Below are positions 1 to 8,548 of a stretch of DNA of 29,798 bases, piece after piece; position 1 is the first letter of the stretch; the number at the start of each line of letters is the position of its first letter. Both the position numbers and the translations under genes were made by a program. The notes beneath the pieces are model-generated. The model had not been told where the DNA came from and searched no databases. It saw nothing but the letters and a program-made list of their open reading frames with translations. The stretch is from Bordetella parapertussis (lineage in GTDB: Bacteria > Pseudomonadota > Gammaproteobacteria > Burkholderiales > SG8-41), in contig CAMBSS010000031.1 in assembly GCA_945870465.1 (NCBI GenBank), forward strand, positions 1 to 29,798. Direction: 5' to 3'.

Positions 1-908
1 GACTTGATGTAATCGCCGAAAGCTTCCGGCGTCGGCAGCGTGAACGGCAGTATGCCCAGCCCGTCGAGGCGTGCCTTGACGTCGGGCGATTCAAGCGAGC
101 GATTGATTTCGCGGTGCAGTTTGATGACGATGCTCCGGGGCAGGCCGCGTGGGCCGACGAAGCCGTACCAGTTGTCAACGGTAAATCCCGGCACGCCGGC
201 TTCGGCCACCGTCGGCAAATCGGGAAACAAGTCCACGCGGTTTGCCGTGGTCATCGCGATGGGCCGGATGCGGCCGGCCTTGACCGAGGCGACCGCGGTC
301 GACACGGTGGCGAAGATCAGTTGAATGTTGCCGCCGACGAGATCGACCATCGCGGGCGCGCCGCCTTTGTACGGCACGTGCTGCATCTTCACGCCAGCCA
401 GCGTATTGAACAGTTCGCCGGCCAGATGATCGGCGCGGCCTGCTCCCGACGAGCCGAAATTGAGCTTGGCCGGGTTTGCTTTCGCATAAGCGATCAGGTC
501 TTTCACCGAATTCACCGGCAGCGACGGATGCACGACGAGTATATTGAGAGCGGTAACCCCGCGCGCAATCGGCGTGAAATCGCGCGTCGGCTCGTACGGC
601 AGGTTGCGGTAGAGGCTGACATCGACCGTCAGCGGCCCCATGGAAGCTTCGATGAGTGTGTAGCCGTCGGGTGTCGAACGCGCGCCGATTTCCAGCCCGA
701 CGGTGCCGCCCGCGCCAGCGCGGTTGTCAATGATGACCTGCTGTCCCCACGCGGCACTCAGCTTTTGCGCGAGTGCCCGCGCCGTGATGTCGGCGCCGCC
801 GCCGGGCGCTACCGGCACTATCAAGCGGATGGGCTTGTTCGGGTAAACATCGTCGGCGTGAACGGGCGACGACGCGAAACACAGCACGGCAATCAGGCAA
901 AGTCGCAT
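1..908 (-). CDS. Bug/TctC-family periplasmic receptor, C-terminus cut by window edge
   Basis: This is a tripartite tricarboxylate transporter (TTT) type substrate-binding protein, an exported receptor for small carboxylates and related solutes. The gene reads from ATG at 908-906 leftwards and stays open to the window edge, giving about 302 of the usual 320 residues; only the last helix is missing. A short signal peptide (MRLCLIAVLCFASSPVHA) precedes the family opening VYPNKPIRLIVP, the ligand loop APGGGADITAR (about residues 34-44), VIIDNRAGAGG and TPDGYT. Later family marks are HVPYKGG and PTVAEAGVPGF. An AGGGA ribosome site lies about 6 bases before the ATG. It is divergent from the next Bug gene. 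No TctA/TctB partner is near, so its transporter must be elsewhere or it acts as a sensor. The ligand is unknown. Confidence 0.93.
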   Translation of the reverse strand, partial: MRLCLIAVLCFASSPVHADDVYPNKPIRLIVPVAPGGGADITARALAQKLSAAWGQQVIIDNRAGAGGTVGLEIGARSTPDGYTLIEASMGPLTVDVSLYRNLPYEPTRDFTPIARGVTALNILVVHPSLPVNSVKDLIAYAKANPAKLNFGSSGAGRADHLAGELFNTLAGVKMQHVPYKGGAPAMVDLVGGNIQLIFATVSTAVASVKAGRIRPIAMTTANRVDLFPDLPTVAEAGVPGFTVDNWYGFVGPRGLPRSIVIKLHREINRSLESPDVKARLDGLGILPFTLPTPEAFGDYIK

Positions 909-1068
909 GGAATTCCCTGGTGAGAGTGGCAGTAAATAGTACAGTACAGCAATTGGCGGCGGCGCGCCGATGCGCGCAAGTTATTCAGCGACACGTTCGT
1001 GGCATAATTCTCGTAAGCTGACAGCGGCCTTCGTCAAGAACCTGCTGCGCGCAAACAGAGGAGAAATC
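909..1068. promoter_or_regulatory. Divergent promoter region between two Bug genes
   Basis: These 160 bases separate two start codons pointing away from each other, so promoters for both receptors must lie here. A CATAAT at 1003-1008 is a fair -10 box for the rightward gene, but no convincing -35 box stands before it. AGTAC is repeated in tandem at the left (agtacagtac). No clear operator palindrome was seen. Confidence 0.4.
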
Positions 1069-2034
1069 ATGCATCAACGCAGAATTCTGGCGGGCGTAGC
1101 GCTTTTCAGCGTGGCGGCTCTCGCCTGCGCGCAGACTTATCCGAACAAACCGATACGCATAGTCGTGCCGTATCCGGCAGGCGGCCCGATCGACATGACG
1201 ACGCGTCCACTCGCGCAAAAACTGACCGAGGCGATGGGCAACCCGGTGGTGGTCGACAACCGCGGCGGCGCCAACGGCATGATAGGCACCGACAATGTCG
1301 CCAAGTCGCCGCCCGACGGCTACTCGCTGGTGGTGGCGTCGGGCGGCGCCTTCGCGATCGGCCCGCACGTTTATCTGAAAATGCCGTTCGACGTGTTCAA
1401 GGATTTCGCGCCGGTCAGCCTCTTCGTTACCCTGCCGCAACTGTTGGCGGTGCACCCGGCGCTGCCAGTGCGCTCGGTGAAGGAACTGGTCGTGCTCGCG
1501 AAGGCGCGCCCCAATCAACTCAATTTCGGCTCGTCGGGCACCGGCAGCACGCCGCAGCTCGCTGCCGAAATGCTGAAGAGCGCAGCGAAAATCCAGATGA
1601 CGCACGTGCCATACAAAGGCATGGGGCCGGCGACTATGGATTTGATCGCCGGCCAGTTGCAACTCGTGTTCGCCGACATGCCGGTGCTGCTGCAGCAGGT
1701 GAAAGGCGGCAAGCTGCGCGCGCTCGCCGTCGGCACGCAGACGCGCTCAGCGAGCCTGCCCGAAGTGTCGACCATGGCCGAGTCGGGCTATCCACAGGTC
1801 GAGGCCTACAACTGGTATGCGTTATACGCGCCTGCCGGCACGCCCAAGCCGATCATCGCAAAACTGAATGCCGAGGTCGCCAAGGTGATGAGCAATCCCG
1901 ACATGAAGAGCTACACGCAGAGTTCGGGCGCCGATGCCGCCAGCAGCACGCCCGAGGAACTCGCGGCGCTGCACAAGCGCGAGTACGACAAGTGGAGCAG
2001 CGTGGTCAAAGCGGCGGGCATCAAGCCGGAATAG
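1069..2034 (+). CDS. Bug/TctC-family periplasmic receptor
   Basis: This is an exported solute-binding protein of the TTT receptor family, 321 residues. I chose ATG 1069 rather than in-frame starts upstream because AGAGGAG ends 5 bases before it and a clean signal peptide then begins (hydrophobic residues about 6-19, ACAQ cleavage region). The mature protein opens with TYPNKPIRIVVPY, then the ligand loop PAGGPIDMTTR (36-46), VVVDNRGG, PPDGYS (81-86), HVPYKGMGPA and the C-terminal pattern KWSSVVKAAGIKPE. The Asp and Arg of the ligand loop are present, but the middle (PID, TT) differs from the other receptors here, suggesting another ligand. It stands alone on the plus strand, followed by a non-coding inverted-repeat element. 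Confidence 0.94.
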   Translation: MHQRRILAGVALFSVAALACAQTYPNKPIRIVVPYPAGGPIDMTTRPLAQKLTEAMGNPVVVDNRGGANGMIGTDNVAKSPPDGYSLVVASGGAFAIGPHVYLKMPFDVFKDFAPVSLFVTLPQLLAVHPALPVRSVKELVVLAKARPNQLNFGSSGTGSTPQLAAEMLKSAAKIQMTHVPYKGMGPATMDLIAGQLQLVFADMPVLLQQVKGGKLRALAVGTQTRSASLPEVSTMAESGYPQVEAYNWYALYAPAGTPKPIIAKLNAEVAKVMSNPDMKSYTQSSGADAASSTPEELAALHKREYDKWSSVVKAAGIKPE

Positions 2035-2061
2035 ACTAAGCAGTCTTAAAGACAGTTTAGA

Positions 2062-2211
2062 GCCGCAGATAAACGCAGATGTAATTAGTTATGAGTGAAG
2101 GGTAATGGGTAATGCGTTAAGGATGAAGTTACCCATTGCTCCGGGCCCATTCCCCATTACCATTTGAATTGTTTTCGATCTTATCTGCGTTCATCGGCGT
2201 TTATCTGCGGC
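2062..2211. repeat. Nested inverted-repeat intergenic element (CGCAGATAAACGCAGAT type)
   Basis: Outer arms GCCGCAGATAAACGCAGATG (2062-2081) and its inverse at 2192-2211 match at 19 of 20 positions, with 15 consecutive matches at the outside. Inside lie a second pair, GGTAATGGGTAATG at 2101-2114 and its inverse at 2148-2161 (13 of 14), plus another TTACCCATT at 2129-2137. The right arm carries an extra AACGCAGATAA unit (2181-2191 inverted). A single transcript through here would fold into a long double hairpin. Repeats built from CGCAGATAAACGCAGAT units are, from memory, frequent between genes in many bacteria. There is no ORF or transposase, so this may be a miniature mobile or REP-like element; it may also serve as a terminator for the flanking convergent genes. 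Confidence 0.8.
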
Positions 2212-2244
2212 GAATAGTTTTTTGTATTTTTATGATGAGTCTGG

Positions 2245-3819
2245 TCATTTCGTTCTGCGCGCGTTGTAGGCGAGCGTGAACTGGTCGAGCCGCGGCGCGT
2301 AGCTGATGGTCTTGGGTGACGCGATCGAGAACGAATAAAAATACAGCGGCATCACCGCGACATCTTCCATCGCAATTTCGCTGGCGCGCGCGAGCAGGTC
2401 CTTGCGCTTCGCGTCATCGAGAGTGAGGAAGGCCGTATTTACCAGGTCGTCGACCTGCGGGTTCGAATAGCGGCCGCGGTTGTTGACACCCCTGCCGTTG
2501 GGCAGGTCATGCGTCACGGCGACCGAGTTCAGCGCGGTGGCCATTTCCGACACCGCGCCGGAACTCATCATGTAGATGCTAAATTCGCGCCGGGTCGTTT
2601 TCGAAAAATACACGTTCCATGGCATCACTTCGACCTTGGTGACGATGCCGGCGCGCGTCCACATCTGCGCGATGGCCTGGATGACGCGGCTGTCGTTGGC
2701 AAGGCGGTCATTGGGGCCGTGCAGCGTGAGGGTCAATCCGTTCGGGAAACCGGCTTCCGTCAGCAGTGCCTTGGCTTTTTTTGGGTCGTAGGGCATTGGC
2801 GCGAGTTTGCCCGACGTGCCGAACAGGCCGGTGACCAGCATCTGGCCGGCGGGCGCAGTGGTGCCGGACATGATGCGTTCGCTGATAGCCTTGCGGTCGA
2901 TTGCGTACGACAGCGCCTGCCGCACTCTTTTATCCAGCAGCGGATTGGCTTTCGCGCCTGGCGCGGGATTGTTGCCGGTGACGAAAGGCGTGACATCGCG
3001 TCCCATGTCGAGACCGAGGTAGACCGGCAGCGCCGGCCGGCTTTGCACGACATGGAAAGCGCCGCTCTGCTTTACTTTCGCGATCAGGTCCGGCGGCACG
3101 TTTTCGATCAGGTCGACGTCGCCGGACAGCAGCGCCGCCACGCGCCCGCCCTCGTTGCTGATGAAGCGCAGCGTGACCTTTTCCCAGTCGGCGGGCTTGC
3201 CCCAATACCTGTCGTTGCGCTTCATGATGATGCGGTCGCCGGGCAGGTGCGCACCGAAAATAAACGGGCCACTGCCGATCATGGCCTTGCCGGTATTGAA
3301 CTCGTTGGTCGAAGCGCTTTTGCTCGCGGCCGGGATGATAAGGATTTCCGGCAGCATCATCGGCAGCAGCGGGTCCGGGTACTTGGTTTCTATCCTGACC
3401 TTGAGCGGATCGATGACGCTCACCTGCTTGATCGAGCGCGTGAAGAGCGCCAGCGACGCCGGCGAGTTGGGCACGTTGGGGGCACGCTCGAACGACGCGA
3501 CCACGTCGTTGGCGGTGAACGGCGAGCCGTCCGAAAACTGCACGTTCGGGCGCAGCTGGAATTCCCAGGTCGTGTCGCCAACCCGCCGCCACGCGGTCGC
3601 CAGCGCCGGCGCCACTTCGAGTTTTTCGTCGAACTGCAGCAGCGCCTGAAAGAAATGCCGCGCCACCGCTTTGTTCGGGGAGTTGTTGGCGAAGTGCGGA
3701 TCGAGAGAAGTGATCGGTGAGCTCAATCCCACCGTCAGGTCTTCGGCGAGCGCGGGAGGCATGGAGGAAAACGCCAGCGCAAGCATTGACGCGAAAAAAT
3801 AATTCAGCAGACGTTTCAT
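2245..3819 (-). CDS. ABC transporter substrate-binding protein, family 5 (DppA/OppA type)
   Basis: This is an exported family-5 solute-binding protein, 524 residues, the usual length for peptide/nickel/opine binders. A signal peptide of about 25 residues ends in PALA. Family marks include SSPITSLDPHFANN near the mature N-terminus, WEFQLRPNVQFSDGSPFTANDVV, RNDRYWG, DVDLIENVPPD, LLDKRVRQALSYAIDRKAI and the late PLYFY. The ribosome site AGAGGA stands about 9 bases before ATG 3819. It is the last gene of the minus-strand amidase, acyl-CoA synthetase, thiolase, DUF35 series, 29 bases after DUF35. No permease or ATPase gene adjoins it, so it is an orphan receptor that must borrow a membrane complex. 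It probably binds an amide or peptide-like substrate of the operon (inference). Confidence 0.92.
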   Translation of the reverse strand: MKRLLNYFFASMLALAFSSMPPALAEDLTVGLSSPITSLDPHFANNSPNKAVARHFFQALLQFDEKLEVAPALATAWRRVGDTTWEFQLRPNVQFSDGSPFTANDVVASFERAPNVPNSPASLALFTRSIKQVSVIDPLKVRIETKYPDPLLPMMLPEILIIPAASKSASTNEFNTGKAMIGSGPFIFGAHLPGDRIIMKRNDRYWGKPADWEKVTLRFISNEGGRVAALLSGDVDLIENVPPDLIAKVKQSGAFHVVQSRPALPVYLGLDMGRDVTPFVTGNNPAPGAKANPLLDKRVRQALSYAIDRKAISERIMSGTTAPAGQMLVTGLFGTSGKLAPMPYDPKKAKALLTEAGFPNGLTLTLHGPNDRLANDSRVIQAIAQMWTRAGIVTKVEVMPWNVYFSKTTRREFSIYMMSSGAVSEMATALNSVAVTHDLPNGRGVNNRGRYSNPQVDDLVNTAFLTLDDAKRKDLLARASEIAMEDVAVMPLYFYSFSIASPKTISYAPRLDQFTLAYNARRTK

Positions 3820-3848
3820 GGCTGTTCCTCTGGAAGATGGATCGCGCG

Positions 3849-4259
3849 TTACTTTGCGGGGCGGAAAGTCGGCAGCGGATAGCGTGCCGCTTCCGGCATG
3901 GGCAGCAGTTCGACGCGCATATTGCTGGCGATGGAAGCGGGCTCGTTACTGATCACGCGCGCCAGCATGGCGCCGCCGTCGTCGAGCACGATCTCAGCGA
4001 GGATGGTGGGTGCTTCCACAGAGAAGGGCGGCGTGACATGGCTGTAGACGTGGCTGTAGGAAACGATTTTGCCGCGCCCGCTGCTGCGCTTCCATGCAAT
4101 ATCGACCGACCAGCAAGTCGGGCACATATGGCGCGGAAAGAAAATCACCGCATGGCAAGCGTTGCAGTGCTGCAGCATGAGTTCGCCGCGGCGCCAGCCT
4201 TCGATCAGCGGCGCGTTGGTGGAAGTGAGAGTCGGCTGGGGATAGACGGGAGTAGTCAT
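3849..4259 (-). CDS. DUF35 zinc-ribbon OB-fold protein, thiolase partner
   Basis: This is a 136-residue protein of the DUF35 type. An N-terminal rubredoxin-like zinc ribbon has four cysteines, C32-x2-C35 and C46-x2-C49 (HCNACHAVIFFPRHMCPTC), followed by an OB-fold with GRGKIVSYSHVY and a late NMRVELLPM strand. Members of this family form complexes with thiolase-fold proteins; in steroid side-chain degradation a DUF35 domain is needed for the aldolase activity of the thiolase-like Ltp2. Here its ATG (4259-4257) lies 5 bases beyond the stop of the thiolase-like gene, so the two are almost certainly co-translated and form a complex. The substrate is unknown. Confidence 0.92.
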   Translation of the reverse strand: MTTPVYPQPTLTSTNAPLIEGWRRGELMLQHCNACHAVIFFPRHMCPTCWSVDIAWKRSSGRGKIVSYSHVYSHVTPPFSVEAPTILAEIVLDDGGAMLARVISNEPASIASNMRVELLPMPEAARYPLPTFRPAK

Positions 4260-4264
4260 GAGCG

Positions 4265-5413
4265 TCAGGTTTTCTCAACGATGATGGCGGCGGCAGCGAG
4301 CCCATGGCCGTAGGAAATCATGCCGAAGCCGGAAATGATGCCGCGCGCCGCGTCCTTCACCTGCCGCGCGCCGCCTTCGCCGCGTAACTGGCGCGTGGCT
4401 TCCACCATGCCGAGCAGGCCAGCCGAGCCGCCGGCCTGGCCGGTGGACAATTGGCCGCCGCCGGTGTTAAGCGGAAAGCTGCCGTCGTGCGTCATGCGAT
4501 TGGTTTCAAGAAAGCGGCCAACCTCGCCTTTTTTGCAAAAGCCGAGGTCTTCGATCTGGATCGCTGCCATGATCGGAAAATCGTCGTAGCTGTTCATGAA
4601 ATCCATGTCCTTGTGCGCGTAGCCCGCTTCGTCGAACAGCGAGTCGCGGAACATTTCCCAGCCGCCGCGCACCGGCGCGATTTCGCCGACGGGATGGTTG
4701 TGCCGTTCACGCGCGGAGAGCAGGCGCACGCCCTTGCCGCGTGGCACGCGGTCGAGCGGGCCTATGATCAACGCTTCGGCGCCCGAGCATGGCATGACGC
4801 AGTCGTAGAGGCGCAGCGGATCGGCGATCATTTTTGCGTTGAGATAATCGTCGAGCGTCATCGGCCCGCGCAGCAGCGCTGCGTCGTTCAGGCGCGCGTT
4901 TGCGCGTTCGTCGACAGCGATGCGTCCCAATTGCTCGCGCGTGGTGCCGTAAAGCTCCATGTGTTTGCGCTGGATGATGCCGTGCAGTCCCGGCGGTCCG
5001 CCGGAACCGTGGGGCGCGAGATAATCGGACACCGCAAAAGTGTACTGCGCGATGCGCTGCTTGAATATCGCGACGTCCTGCGCGCCACCACCGAAGCACA
5101 GCACGTAGTCGGCAAGCCCCTGGTCTACCGCGCGCACCGCGTTGGCGATCGACATCAGGGGGCCCGCGCCGGCGGCAGTCGATTTATACGCCCAGGAAAT
5201 GCTCAGGCCGAAATATTCGGCGGTGGTCACGGCAGTGTCCGAGCCGAGATTGGTGGCGTCCACCGACAGGCCGTTCAGTTCGTCCTTGCTGATGCCGGCG
5301 CTTTTGATGGCGTTACGCGCCGCTTCGCCGAGGTAGCCGAAGATGGTCTGTTTCGGCTTCTTGTCGTAAGCGGCGCTGCCGTAGCCGATGATGCCGATGT
5401 CTTTCGATACCAT
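4265..5413 (-). CDS. Thiolase-fold (SCP2/Ltp-like) protein lacking thiolase catalytic residues
   Basis: This is a 382-residue thiolase-superfamily protein of the lipid-transfer-protein group that pairs with DUF35. The thiolase fold shows in the N-terminal DIGIIGYGSAAY, in VLCFGGG (105-110) and in NTGGGQLSTGQAGGSAG (316-332). By hand alignment the catalytic residues are replaced: the nucleophilic Cys falls at STAAG (about T79), the GHP histidine is Gln (about Q326), and the CxG cysteine near the C-terminus is Tyr (Y368, in SYGHG). It is therefore unlikely to be a normal thiolase. A retro-aldolase role like that of Ltp2 is more plausible (inference). AGGGGA stands about 5 bases before ATG 5413. 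It lies between the acyl-CoA synthetase (18 bases) and DUF35 (5 bases), so a CoA thioester is the likely substrate. Confidence 0.9.
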   Translation of the reverse strand: MVSKDIGIIGYGSAAYDKKPKQTIFGYLGEAARNAIKSAGISKDELNGLSVDATNLGSDTAVTTAEYFGLSISWAYKSTAAGAGPLMSIANAVRAVDQGLADYVLCFGGGAQDVAIFKQRIAQYTFAVSDYLAPHGSGGPPGLHGIIQRKHMELYGTTREQLGRIAVDERANARLNDAALLRGPMTLDDYLNAKMIADPLRLYDCVMPCSGAEALIIGPLDRVPRGKGVRLLSARERHNHPVGEIAPVRGGWEMFRDSLFDEAGYAHKDMDFMNSYDDFPIMAAIQIEDLGFCKKGEVGRFLETNRMTHDGSFPLNTGGGQLSTGQAGGSAGLLGMVEATRQLRGEGGARQVKDAARGIISGFGMISYGHGLAAAAIIVEKT

Positions 5414-5431
5414 TTATTCCCCTGACTAGAA

Positions 5432-7024
5432 TCAGCGCCAAGCGTTGGCGGTGCGGTCGAAGATTTTCCGCTGGCGCCTGGCAGCGGTAATTTCCAGTTG
5501 ATGCTTGGCGATTTTGCCGGACGTCGTGTGCGGAAATTCGTCCATGTACTCGATGTAGCGCGGCATTTTGAAAGCGGCCAGCTTGTCTTCGCAGTACGCG
5601 ATCACTTTCGATGGCGTGACCTGCTCGCTCGAAAACCCGGGCTGCAGCACTACGTACAGTTTGACTTCCTCGCCGCGCTTTTCGTCGGGCACGCCGACTG
5701 CCGCAGTTTCGAGCACGCCGGATATGCCGGACGCCACCGATTCGATTTCGCGCGCCGAAATGTTTTCGCCGCTCCTGCGTATCGAGTCCTTGATGCGGCC
5801 TTCGATATAGAAGTAACCGTTTGCATCCTGGCGGAACAAATCGCCGGTGCGAAACCATTCGCCCACGAACGCGCTCTGCGTGGCGTCAGGCTTGTTGTAA
5901 TAGCCTTTCAATATGCCGCGGCCGCTGACCCATAGCTCGCCGACCGTGCCGGGTGCGACGTTCTTGCCGTCGGCGCCGACGATACGGCACTTTCTATAAG
6001 GCGCGGGCAGGCCGCAGGAACCCGAACCCGTCATGGCCGAGGCTTCGATCGGCATATAAATGGTGGAACCGGTTTCGGTCATGCCGTAGAGCTCGCGCAC
6101 CGGCGCGTTGAATTTATTTTCCAGCGCCTGGTGCAGGCCCTTGCTCAGGCCGCCGATGGATATCCATGAGATTTTTAGTTTGGCGACGGCAGGCAATTCC
6201 GGCAGCTTGGCCACCGCGTCGGTTACCGAGAAAAAATCGATGTCGTGATCGACCAATCGCTGCTGCAGCCCGGTCAGGCTGAAGCGCAGCGCCACGTACG
6301 CCGTCGAACCCATGAAAAGGCAGATCAGAAAGCGCCACTTGCCGCCCATATACGAAAGCGGTTTGTCGATCAGCATACGCCGCGGCACCGGGCCCTGGTG
6401 CGAGCGCACCCAACCCAGCACCAGCCAGTAATCCTGCGTCAGCATGCAGCCTTTCGGAAAGCCGGTGCTGCCCGACGTGAACTGTATGCTCATCAGCGTA
6501 TCGACGGTCGGTAACGGCACGGCAGGTGCGGTGTCCGGTGCGGCCTCGACGATACGTTGCCAGTTGTGTGCGTACTTTGCATCCGCGGCACCATGCACGA
6601 TGAGATTCGACGGCGGCACCAGCGCATCGCGATTTGTCATTTCTGCAAATACGGACAGACAGCTTTCGTCGATGACAAGGAATTTCGCTTCGCTGTCCTG
6701 CAGCACGTATTCGAGTTCGCGCGGTTTGTACTGGGTGTTGACCGGCACCATGACGGCGCCGAGCCGCGCCAGCGCCATCCACGTGACGACGTACGCCGGC
6801 ACGCTGGGCAGCATGACTGCGACATGGGTGCCGGGAGCTACGCCGAGCGCATGCAGCGCATTTGCGCATTTCAGTGTCGCGCGGGCGAATTCGCGAAACG
6901 ATATGCGGCTGGCATCGTCGACCGATACCCACAGCGGCTGGTCGCCGAAGCGCGCGGCCGCGCCGTCGACGAGCGCGGGCAGGCTCGCGTACGGCACATC
7001 CTGTTCAAGGTGGTTGGTGGGCAA
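5432..7024 (-). CDS. AMP-forming acyl-CoA synthetase
   Basis: This is an ANL-superfamily enzyme, 530 residues. It would convert a carboxylic acid, ATP and CoA into acyl-CoA, AMP and pyrophosphate in the cytoplasm. All core motifs are intact: the P-loop FTSGSTGFPK (182-191), YGMTETGS (313-320), RTGD (392-395), GRIKDSIRRSGENIS (409-423, hinge and CoA-binding region) and the catalytic lysine K504 in TTSGK. The start appears to be TTG at 7024-7022: no ATG or GTG lies between it and the upstream in-frame stop (TAA, 7057-7055), and it gives the normal N-terminus. No strong ribosome site precedes it. It follows the amidase by 78 bases and precedes the thiolase-like gene by 18, placing it as the activation step of the operon. 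Confidence 0.94.
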   Translation of the reverse strand: MPTNHLEQDVPYASLPALVDGAAARFGDQPLWVSVDDASRISFREFARATLKCANALHALGVAPGTHVAVMLPSVPAYVVTWMALARLGAVMVPVNTQYKPRELEYVLQDSEAKFLVIDESCLSVFAEMTNRDALVPPSNLIVHGAADAKYAHNWQRIVEAAPDTAPAVPLPTVDTLMSIQFTSGSTGFPKGCMLTQDYWLVLGWVRSHQGPVPRRMLIDKPLSYMGGKWRFLICLFMGSTAYVALRFSLTGLQQRLVDHDIDFFSVTDAVAKLPELPAVAKLKISWISIGGLSKGLHQALENKFNAPVRELYGMTETGSTIYMPIEASAMTGSGSCGLPAPYRKCRIVGADGKNVAPGTVGELWVSGRGILKGYYNKPDATQSAFVGEWFRTGDLFRQDANGYFYIEGRIKDSIRRSGENISAREIESVASGISGVLETAAVGVPDEKRGEEVKLYVVLQPGFSSEQVTPSKVIAYCEDKLAAFKMPRYIEYMDEFPHTTSGKIAKHQLEITAARRQRKIFDRTANAWR

Positions 7025-7102
7025 TTCGGACTTCGCGTAGAGGGGCGGATAATTTTACCGCAATTGTCCGCGCGGCCGCGGCAGGGGCCGCGCCCTCGTC
7101 GA

Positions 7103-8548
7103 TCAGAGCGGCGGCGGACGCCGTTTATGCCACGCAGTCGCGTTTTCAAAGGCCCAGCCGATGCGCAAGACACGCGCTTCGTCGTAACCGCGTCCTGCGA
7201 TCTGCAGCGAAATGGGCAGGCCGCCCGCGGTGAAGCCGCACGGCAGTGCGAGCGCGCACATGTCGAGCAGGTTGAGCGGCCGCGTGAGTATGCTCATAGG
7301 CGCCTTGCCCTGATCGATTTCCGCCAATGGTACCGGCGGCAGCGGCGTGGTGGGCATCAGCAAGGCATCGAAGTCGCGCAGCAGGGCATCGATTTGGCGT
7401 TGCAGTGTTTTTTTCTCGGCCAGTACCTGTATGTAGTCGGCGGCCGGCATGGTCTTGCCCCAGCGTATGCGGTCGCGCACGTCGCGGTCGAACGGCACAT
7501 CGTCGCGGTCTATCCAGCCGCGGTTCAATGCATAACCTTCGGCGGCGATGATTTTGCCGGTGAGTTCGGCGAGCCGTTTGTACGAAACCGGCAGCGTGAG
7601 CGTGTCGATATGCGCGCCCAATCCGCGCAAGACGTCGAGCGCGGCCGCGAACGCGCGCGCCACTTCGGCGTCGACTTCTCCCAGTTCCTCCGCCGGCAAC
7701 ACGGCGAAGCGCAGTCCCGCAACGCCGGCCTTGAGCCCGCTCATCACATCGGCGGGCCGGTGCGGCCAGGTCTGCGCGTCGAAATGATCGGAGCCGTGCA
7801 TCGCCGTGAACAGCAGGGCCGCATCTTCGACGTCGCGCGTCATTGGCCCTATGGTGTCGAGCGTTTCGCTCAGATTCAGCGTGCCGTAATTGCTGACGCG
7901 CCCCACGGTGGTCTTGAGCCCGACGATGCCGCACAGGCTCGCGGGAATGCGTACCGAACCGCCGGTGTCGCTGCCGAGCGCGGCGGGTGCCAGTGCCGCC
8001 GCCACCGCAACGCCGGAACCGCTGCTCGAGCCGCCGGGCGAACGCGGCGTGGCGAGGTCCCACGGATTCCACGGCGTGCCCATCGCCGTATTGGTGCCCC
8101 AGGCACCGAACGCGAATTCCACCATGTGGGTCTTGCCGAGGGTAATCATGCCGGCGGCGGTGAGACGTTCGGCGACCGTCGCGGTGACGGGCGACACGCG
8201 CTCGCGAAAATACAGCGAGCCGCCGGTCGTGCGTTTGCCTTCGATGTCGATGAGGTCTTTCAGCGCGATGGGAATGCCATGCAGCGGGCCGCGATGCCGG
8301 CCGGCCTTGAAGGCGTGGTCCGCATTCTCGGCCGCCGCGCGCGCCTCGTCAGCGTAGACCTCGACGTAGGCATGGAGTTTTTCATCGTGCTGCCGGATGC
8401 GCTGCAGATAGCAATCGACGAGCGCGCCCGCACTCAACTCGCCGTCGCGCAGGCGTGCCGCGAGTTCGTGCACAGGTGCAAACGCAAGGGCGTCGTCATT
8501 GCCGCCCGCTGATTGAGGGGATTTCGCTGTAGTATTTTTGGTGGCCAT
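7103..8548 (-). CDS. Amidase, amidase-signature family
   Basis: This is a cytoplasmic amide hydrolase of about 481 residues. The Ser-cisSer-Lys triad is readable: K97 in ALKD, the serine run GGSSSGS (172-178) and the nucleophile S198 in GSDTGGSVRIPA. The sequence around it (MVEFAFGAWGTNTAMGTPWNP) is typical of the GatA/AtzF-like group. ATG 8548-8546 is preferred to the TTG two codons upstream. There is no good ribosome site, and TATAGT (-10-like) lies only 5 bases before the ATG, so the message may be nearly leaderless. As first gene of the minus-strand operon it would release the acid that the next enzyme activates. It is not part of a gatCAB set, since gatC and gatB are absent, so a catabolic role fits better. 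Confidence 0.93.
   Translation of the reverse strand: MATKNTTAKSPQSAGGNDDALAFAPVHELAARLRDGELSAGALVDCYLQRIRQHDEKLHAYVEVYADEARAAAENADHAFKAGRHRGPLHGIPIALKDLIDIEGKRTTGGSLYFRERVSPVTATVAERLTAAGMITLGKTHMVEFAFGAWGTNTAMGTPWNPWDLATPRSPGGSSSGSGVAVAAALAPAALGSDTGGSVRIPASLCGIVGLKTTVGRVSNYGTLNLSETLDTIGPMTRDVEDAALLFTAMHGSDHFDAQTWPHRPADVMSGLKAGVAGLRFAVLPAEELGEVDAEVARAFAAALDVLRGLGAHIDTLTLPVSYKRLAELTGKIIAAEGYALNRGWIDRDDVPFDRDVRDRIRWGKTMPAADYIQVLAEKKTLQRQIDALLRDFDALLMPTTPLPPVPLAEIDQGKAPMSILTRPLNLLDMCALALPCGFTAGGLPISLQIAGRGYDEARVLRIGWAFENATAWHKRRPPPL

Noticed and set aside
2509..3720. 403-codon plus-strand frame across the family-5 binding protein
   Set aside because: The minus strand has a complete binding protein with signal peptide and family motifs; the plus frame is Arg/His/Val-rich without motifs.
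6557..8512. 651-codon open frame on the plus strand across the amidase and acyl-CoA synthetase genes
   Set aside because: It is the complement of two genes with intact catalytic motifs. The translation is Arg/His/Gly/Ala-rich without any recognisable domain, as expected of a shadow frame in G+C-rich DNA.
7103..8548. Amidase as GatA of the tRNA amidotransferase
   Set aside because: gatC and gatB are absent and the gene heads a catabolic operon, so the GatA reading was dropped.
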